Source: Bartonella henselae str. Houston-1 (GTDB lineage Bacteria; Pseudomonadota; Alphaproteobacteria; Rhizobiales; Rhizobiaceae). From it: a DNA stretch of 64,000 bases. The notes beneath the pieces were generated by a model. The model searched no databases, was not told the origin of the DNA, and saw only the letters and a list, made by a program, of their open reading frames with translations. Below, piece by piece: positions 59,972 through 64,000 of this stretch (positions are counted from its first letter, which is position 1; each line of letters starts with the position of its first letter). Both the position numbers and the translations under genes were made by a program. The DNA is taken from positions 1,585,001 through 1,649,000 of the forward strand of contig NC_005956.1 of the NCBI RefSeq assembly GCF_000046705.1. Reading direction: 5' to 3'.

Positions 59972-60990
59972 AGTGATTTCCAAGGGAGCTGTCCCTGATT
60001 AAGCTCGTGGGCTTTTTCATATGGCGCCCACCTATTTATATAGGTTCCCAGGGATCAACTTTTTCCATCGGTTGTTGTGGATCACCACTTGCTTGCACAA
60101 ATGCAACAAGATGCTATCATCCTTTGAAGCTACCCTCGATTAAGCTCGTGGGCTTTTTCATAGGGCGCCCACCTATTTATATAGGTTCCCAGGGATCAAC
60201 TTTTCCCATCGGTTGTTGTGGATCACCACTTGCTTGCACAAATACAACAAGATGCTATCATCCTTTGAAGCTACCCTCGATTAAGCTCGTGGGCTTTTTC
60301 ATAGGGCGCCCACCTATTTATATAGGTTCCCAGGGATCAACTTTTTCCATCGGTTGTTGTGGATCACCACTTGCTTGCACAAATACAACAAGATGCTATC
60401 ATCCTTTGAAGCTACCCTCGATTAAGCTCGTGGGCTTTTTCATAGGGCGCCCACCTATTTATATAGGTTCCCAGGGATCAATTTTTTCCATCGGTCGTTG
60501 TGGATCACCACTTGCTTGCACAAATACAGCAAGATGCTATCATCCTTTGAAGCTACCCTCGATTAAGCTCGTGGGCTTTTTCATAGAGCACCCACCTATT
60601 TACATAGGTTCCCAGGGATCAACTTTTTCCATCGGTTGTTGTGGATCACCACTTGCTTACACAAATGCAGCAAGATGCTATCATCCTTTGAAGCTACCCT
60701 CGATTAAGCTCGTGGGCTTTTTCATAGGGCGCCCACCTATTTATATAGGTTCCCAGGGATCAACTTTTTCCATCGGTTGTTGTGGATCACCACTTGCTTG
60801 CACAAATACAACAAGATGCTATCATCCTTTGAAGCTACCCTCGATTAAGCTCGTGGGCTTTTTCATAGGGCGCCCACCTATTTATATAGGTTCCCAGGGA
60901 TCAACTTTTTCCATCGGTTGTTGTGGATCACCACTTGCTTGCACAAATACAGCAAGATGCTATCATCCTTTTGGTGGGGAAAAAATCACT
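59972..60990 (+). ncRNA. ssrS: putative 6S-type RNA gene with internal 7-fold expansion
   Basis: AGTGATTT at 59972-59979 pairs perfectly with AAATCACT at 60983-60990, and CCAAGG/CCTTTTGG inside extends the closing stem. If one 141-bp unit replaced the seven, the RNA would be about 170-180 nt, the size of 6S RNA with its closing stem. Each unit contains hairpins GTGGGC/GCCCAC, ACCTAT/ATAGGT and CAAC/GTTG. The position directly upstream of fau is the conserved place of ssrS in proteobacteria. The 6S identity rests on structure and synteny, not on a sequence match. Confidence 0.5.
60001..60987 (+). repeat. seven tandem 141-bp units
   Basis: Units start at 60001, 60142, 60283, 60424, 60565, 60706 and 60847 (AAGCTCGTGGGC). 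Differences between units are few. The last unit loses the repeat sequence at about 60970. 141 is a multiple of three, so a 335-codon frame (unit of 47 residues) runs through, but it has no ribosome site or protein-like composition and is taken as an artefact. Confidence 0.97.
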
Positions 60991-61101
60991 CTGATCTTTT
61001 TAAAAGATTTGTGAGAGCTCTCCTTAGAGTAGCTGATTTATTGTACCTTTTCACCCTTTATGGAATGCTTTATCACCCTTTATGAAATGATTGACGAAAG
61101 A

Positions 61102-61710
61102 ATGACCCAAGACACAAAAACCACGCAATCTCTCTCATCGGTTCGCGCACAGTTACGCAAGAGCGGCTTATCCAAACGCGATGCACTCTCAGCACAAGAG
61201 CGCGATGTTTTTTCGCAGCAAGCCTGTTCTCATCTAATGCATGTCCTTGAACAAAGAGGGGAAGATTTTTCCCGTATGATTCTAGCGGGTTATTGGCCAA
61301 TCAAATCAGAAATCGACCCACGTCCTTTATTCGATTGCATAAGAGTACGTGGTGGAAATTTAGCATTACCGGCAGTGCTTGATTCCACGACCATGGTTTT
61401 TCGTACATTTTCACAAAGCACAGTTTTAGAACCTATGCACTTTGGCACATTGGGTCCTGGTGCAGAAAATACAGTTGTTATTCCAAGCGTTATTCTTGTG
61501 CCTCTTTCAGCGTTTGATAGCCAATGTCACCGTCTTGGTTATGGAGGAGGCTACTATGATCGCGCTGTTGAAATTCTTCAAAAACAAGGGCATCAAATTG
61601 CTCTATTGGGCTTAGGCTTTTCATGTCAGGAAGTTTCCTCCATTCCCCATACAGAACATGATCTAATAGTAGAGGGAATTTTTACAGAAAAAGGTTTCTT
61701 AAAACGTTAA
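61102..61710 (+). CDS. fau: 5-formyltetrahydrofolate cyclo-ligase
   Basis: The protein of about 202 residues has the family motifs ILAGYWPIKSEIDPRPLFDC, VIPSVILVPLSAFDSQCHRL and GYGGGYYDRAVE. It converts 5-formyl-THF to 5,10-methenyl-THF with ATP. The ATG at 61102 fits the family start better than ATGs at 61060 and 61087. It is followed within 3 bp by the phosphoesterase gene and preceded by the putative 6S RNA. Confidence 0.93.
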   Translation: MTQDTKTTQSLSSVRAQLRKSGLSKRDALSAQERDVFSQQACSHLMHVLEQRGEDFSRMILAGYWPIKSEIDPRPLFDCIRVRGGNLALPAVLDSTTMVFRTFSQSTVLEPMHFGTLGPGAENTVVIPSVILVPLSAFDSQCHRLGYGGGYYDRAVEILQKQGHQIALLGLGFSCQEVSSIPHTEHDLIVEGIFTEKGFLKR

Positions 61711-61713
61711 AAT

Positions 61714-62550
61714 ATGATTAAAACGCTCATGCGTTTTTTATTTTTAGGTGACATTGTTGGAGAAACGGGCTGTAACGCTGTTTTTGCAAAGCTTCCAGGG
61801 CTTGTTAAAAAATGGCAACTTGATTTTGTTGTTGTGAATGGCGAAAACGCTTCTGGTGGTTTTGGGATCACGCAAGAGACTTATCAAGATCTTTTAATGG
61901 CAGGTGCTGATGTTGTAACCACAGGGAATCATGCTTTTGCACGCAGAGAAATAATACGCTATATGCATGAGAATGATCGTTTTTTACGTCCAGCCAATTT
62001 TTCTAAGGAGACACCAGGAAGAGGTTCAGGCGTTTTTACAGCAAAGAACGGAGCACGTGTTCTTGTTGTGAATCTTTTAGGACGTATTTTTATGCCGTGC
62101 AAAGTTGATGATCCCTTTGAAATAGCTGAGAAGATTCTTCTGGCGTGCTCTTTGCAAGAACAAGCAGATGCGATTATTTTTGACTTTCACGCAGAAACGA
62201 CGAGTGAGAAGCAATGTTTTGCTCATTTTCTTGATGGTCGTGTCAGCGTTATTGTAGGCACCCATACGCACACTCCAACAGCTGATGCGCAAATTTTAGA
62301 AGGTGGCACTGCTTATTTATCGGATGCGGGAATGTGCGGAGATTATAATTCGTCTCTTGGAATGGATAAGGAAGAACCATTACACCGTTTTCTTTATAAG
62401 AAGAAGCAAGACCGTTATGAGCCAGCGCGAGGTCCTGCAACGCTTTGCGGTTTAGCGGTTGAGATTTCAGAGAAAACAGGTTTAGCAGAAAAGGTCTCAC
62501 CGGTACGGATTGGTCCGCATTTGAAACCTGCAAGTCCAGATTTTTGGTAA
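61714..62550 (+). CDS. YmdB-type metallophosphoesterase (TIGR00282)
   Basis: The protein of about 278 residues shows FLFLGDIVGETG, VVNGENASGGFG, TTGNHAFARRE, DFHAETTSEKQCF and VGTHTHTPTADAQIL, the metal-binding signature of the YmdB/TIGR00282 family; characterised members hydrolyse cyclic nucleotides or other phosphodiesters. ATG 61714 or 61729 may be the start; neither has a strong ribosome site. It is in an operon with fau, separated by 3 bp. Confidence 0.9.
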   Translation: MIKTLMRFLFLGDIVGETGCNAVFAKLPGLVKKWQLDFVVVNGENASGGFGITQETYQDLLMAGADVVTTGNHAFARREIIRYMHENDRFLRPANFSKETPGRGSGVFTAKNGARVLVVNLLGRIFMPCKVDDPFEIAEKILLACSLQEQADAIIFDFHAETTSEKQCFAHFLDGRVSVIVGTHTHTPTADAQILEGGTAYLSDAGMCGDYNSSLGMDKEEPLHRFLYKKKQDRYEPARGPATLCGLAVEISEKTGLAEKVSPVRIGPHLKPASPDFW

Positions 62551-64000
62551 CCCCCCCATTATTTCCATCACCCTCTTCGCCCCTTTTAAGGGTTCGGGGT
62601 TGTCCCTGTCCTGTGTAGTTTTTTCAAACTCTTTCCCCCTTTGACTAAACACTGCCCCTCGAAGAAATTATCCCTCAAAGAGCCCCCTTCATCCCCTTTC
62701 AGGGGTTTGGGATTATCCCCCTGTCTTAGTGCAGTTTCTTTAAGCTCTCTTCTTTGATTAAGCACTTTCCCTCGAAGAAGGTCGCTCTAATAAGCGTTTT
62801 CCCCAATAAGCGTGCTCCAGTGAGGCCTTCCCTTGAAGATGAGGCAGCCTTTTAAGCAAGCTTTTAAGCAAGGTTATTGCGGTGGATGATCATCCGTCAG
62901 ATTTCCACCTTTAAAAACGGTGTTCAAGAAAGAGAAACTCGAAAAGAAAGCTTCTTAAAAGGAGGGGCTCAGGAGTCTGCGTAAAAGGGGCTTTCTCACC
63001 TCCACAATATGTCTCATATGCCTTGAAAAGGTGGCTCCTCGTAAAAAGATTCTCTGAAGAAAAGTTCCAAAAGCTGCCTTCATCCCCATCACTCCCTTCA
63101 GGGGATCAAGGGTATATTTTTGTTCCAGTATAGTTTCTTCAAGCTCTCTGTCCTTTGACGAAACACTGCCCCTCGAAGGGGTGATCCTTCAAAAAACGTT
63201 GCCGCAAAGAAGCTATCTCTCAAGGAACTAAGTCTCCAAAGTCTCTTCACAAGGTAAGAAGAGACCCTAAAGCAAGAAAACACCCCAAGAAGTTTCATTT
63301 ACAGGATCTCAGCTTTCTCATACAAAGAAACTTCCTCGAAGATTTTTTTCTTGCAGATAATCGTAACTTGTCAGCAAATTTTATAGGAGTGTATTTTTTA
63401 AAGGTCTTTCAAACGAAATTTGAGAAGACTTTTTTTTAATCTTAAAAGACTTTCCGCAACCTTCTCTCCTTTTTTGCCATTAAATTCTAACTTTTGTAAT
63501 TTTAGGTCTTTTTTTGATTTTTTACTCTCTAAATCCAATTTGAGAAATAATTAAAAACAATGAATTACCACATATCTTTCATGCCAGCTTTTCCTCCTTA
63601 GTACAAAACGCCTTTAAAACCATAATGGGATGGGATACGGAAAATCCTCATCAAAAGAGCGCCCTTCAAAGGAAACACTCCTGAAAAGCTTCATTCCCCG
63701 AAATGCTCTGCTAGAAAGAATTTTTTTCCCAAGATTCTCCTTGAAGAGGTTGTTCAAAAAGCACAAATTCCGAAAGGAAATTTCTCCCAAAGACAAGGAG
63801 ACACAGAAAGAGATGCCCAAAAGCAAGAGAGCGCTGAAGAGAGTCCTTTTGAAAAAGCCTTTCTAAAGCCCCTATACTCGAAGGAGTTTTCGTTCCAATT
63901 CTCCAACAGAGGTAACAAAAAAACATTTCATAAAAAAACTGTCTAAAGAAGCACTCTTTTTGGCTGCTTCACCTTCAAAGGTTAGTCCTCTTTGAAGGAT
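62551..64000. other. gene-free stretch with diverged direct repeats
   Basis: A segment of about 120 bp (landmarks CTTCAAGCTCTCT and TGCCCCTCGAAG) occurs at about 62566-62680, 62690-62800 and 63080-63210. GAAGAAG/CTTC-rich sequence continues to the end. Short frames at 63614-63926 on both strands are composition artefacts. No gene was recognised. Confidence 0.6.

Noticed and set aside
60007..61014. A 335-codon protein with seven 47-residue repeats
   Set aside because: No ribosome site; the repeat is better explained as RNA hairpins, and the frame is open only because 141 is divisible by three.
63614..63926. Small basic frames at the right end
   Set aside because: They overlap on both strands in purine-rich repeat DNA, with no start signal.

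Overview
The window looks like chromosomal DNA of a Bartonella species, probably a rodent-associated one. It is AT-rich and alphaproteobacterial. It carries an EcfG/NepR/PhyR general stress response locus, an alphaproteobacterial IF-1, DUF4167, YacG and Maf set, and five structured RNA leaders each followed by a small helix-turn-helix gene, which matches the genus-specific Brt RNA/HTH pairs described in Bartonella henselae. The species cannot be fixed from the sequence alone.

Layout. 0.5-2.5 kb: an M23 peptidoglycan endopeptidase. 3.5-7.9 kb: stress-response locus (membrane histidine kinase, EcfG, NepR, divergent PhyR, soluble HWE kinase). 8-13.5 kb: two small envelope proteins, a DUF4167 protein surrounded by decayed copies of its own 3' end, an orphan FdhE. 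13.5-16.7 kb: two dead tyrosine integrases and a membrane protein gene bracketed by 148-bp inverted repeats. 16.9-33.9 kb (minus strand): a podovirus-type particle cluster (TerS, TerL, portal, scaffold, N4-gp56 capsid, adaptor, stabilisation protein, S74-domain protein, tail collar, lysozyme) with no replication, repressor or live integrase gene, best read as a Bartonella gene transfer agent (BaGTA) locus. 34.9-40.1 kb: clpB, yacG, maf, infA. 40.4-59.2 kb: accessory DNA with minisatellites, five Brt-like RNA/HTH units, dsbB-DUF5993, dead higBA and dinJ-yafQ toxin-antitoxin pairs, interrupted by core genes purE, purK, rpmJ and a TPR protein. 60-61 kb: seven tandem 141-bp copies inside what looks like a 6S-type RNA gene just upstream of fau (5-formyl-THF cyclo-ligase) and a YmdB-type phosphoesterase. 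62.5-64 kb: gene-free repeats.

Two themes recur. First, many genes are followed by one to three decayed tandem copies of their own 3' end, usually with a period near 0.28-0.31 kb (orf127, TerS, portal, scaffold, yacG, TPR protein; also the capsid gene and DUF4167). Second, short minisatellites (13, 14 and 18 bp) have grown between genes and once, in frame, inside purK. Coding density is low and broken genes are frequent, which fits a reduced host-restricted genome full of local duplications.
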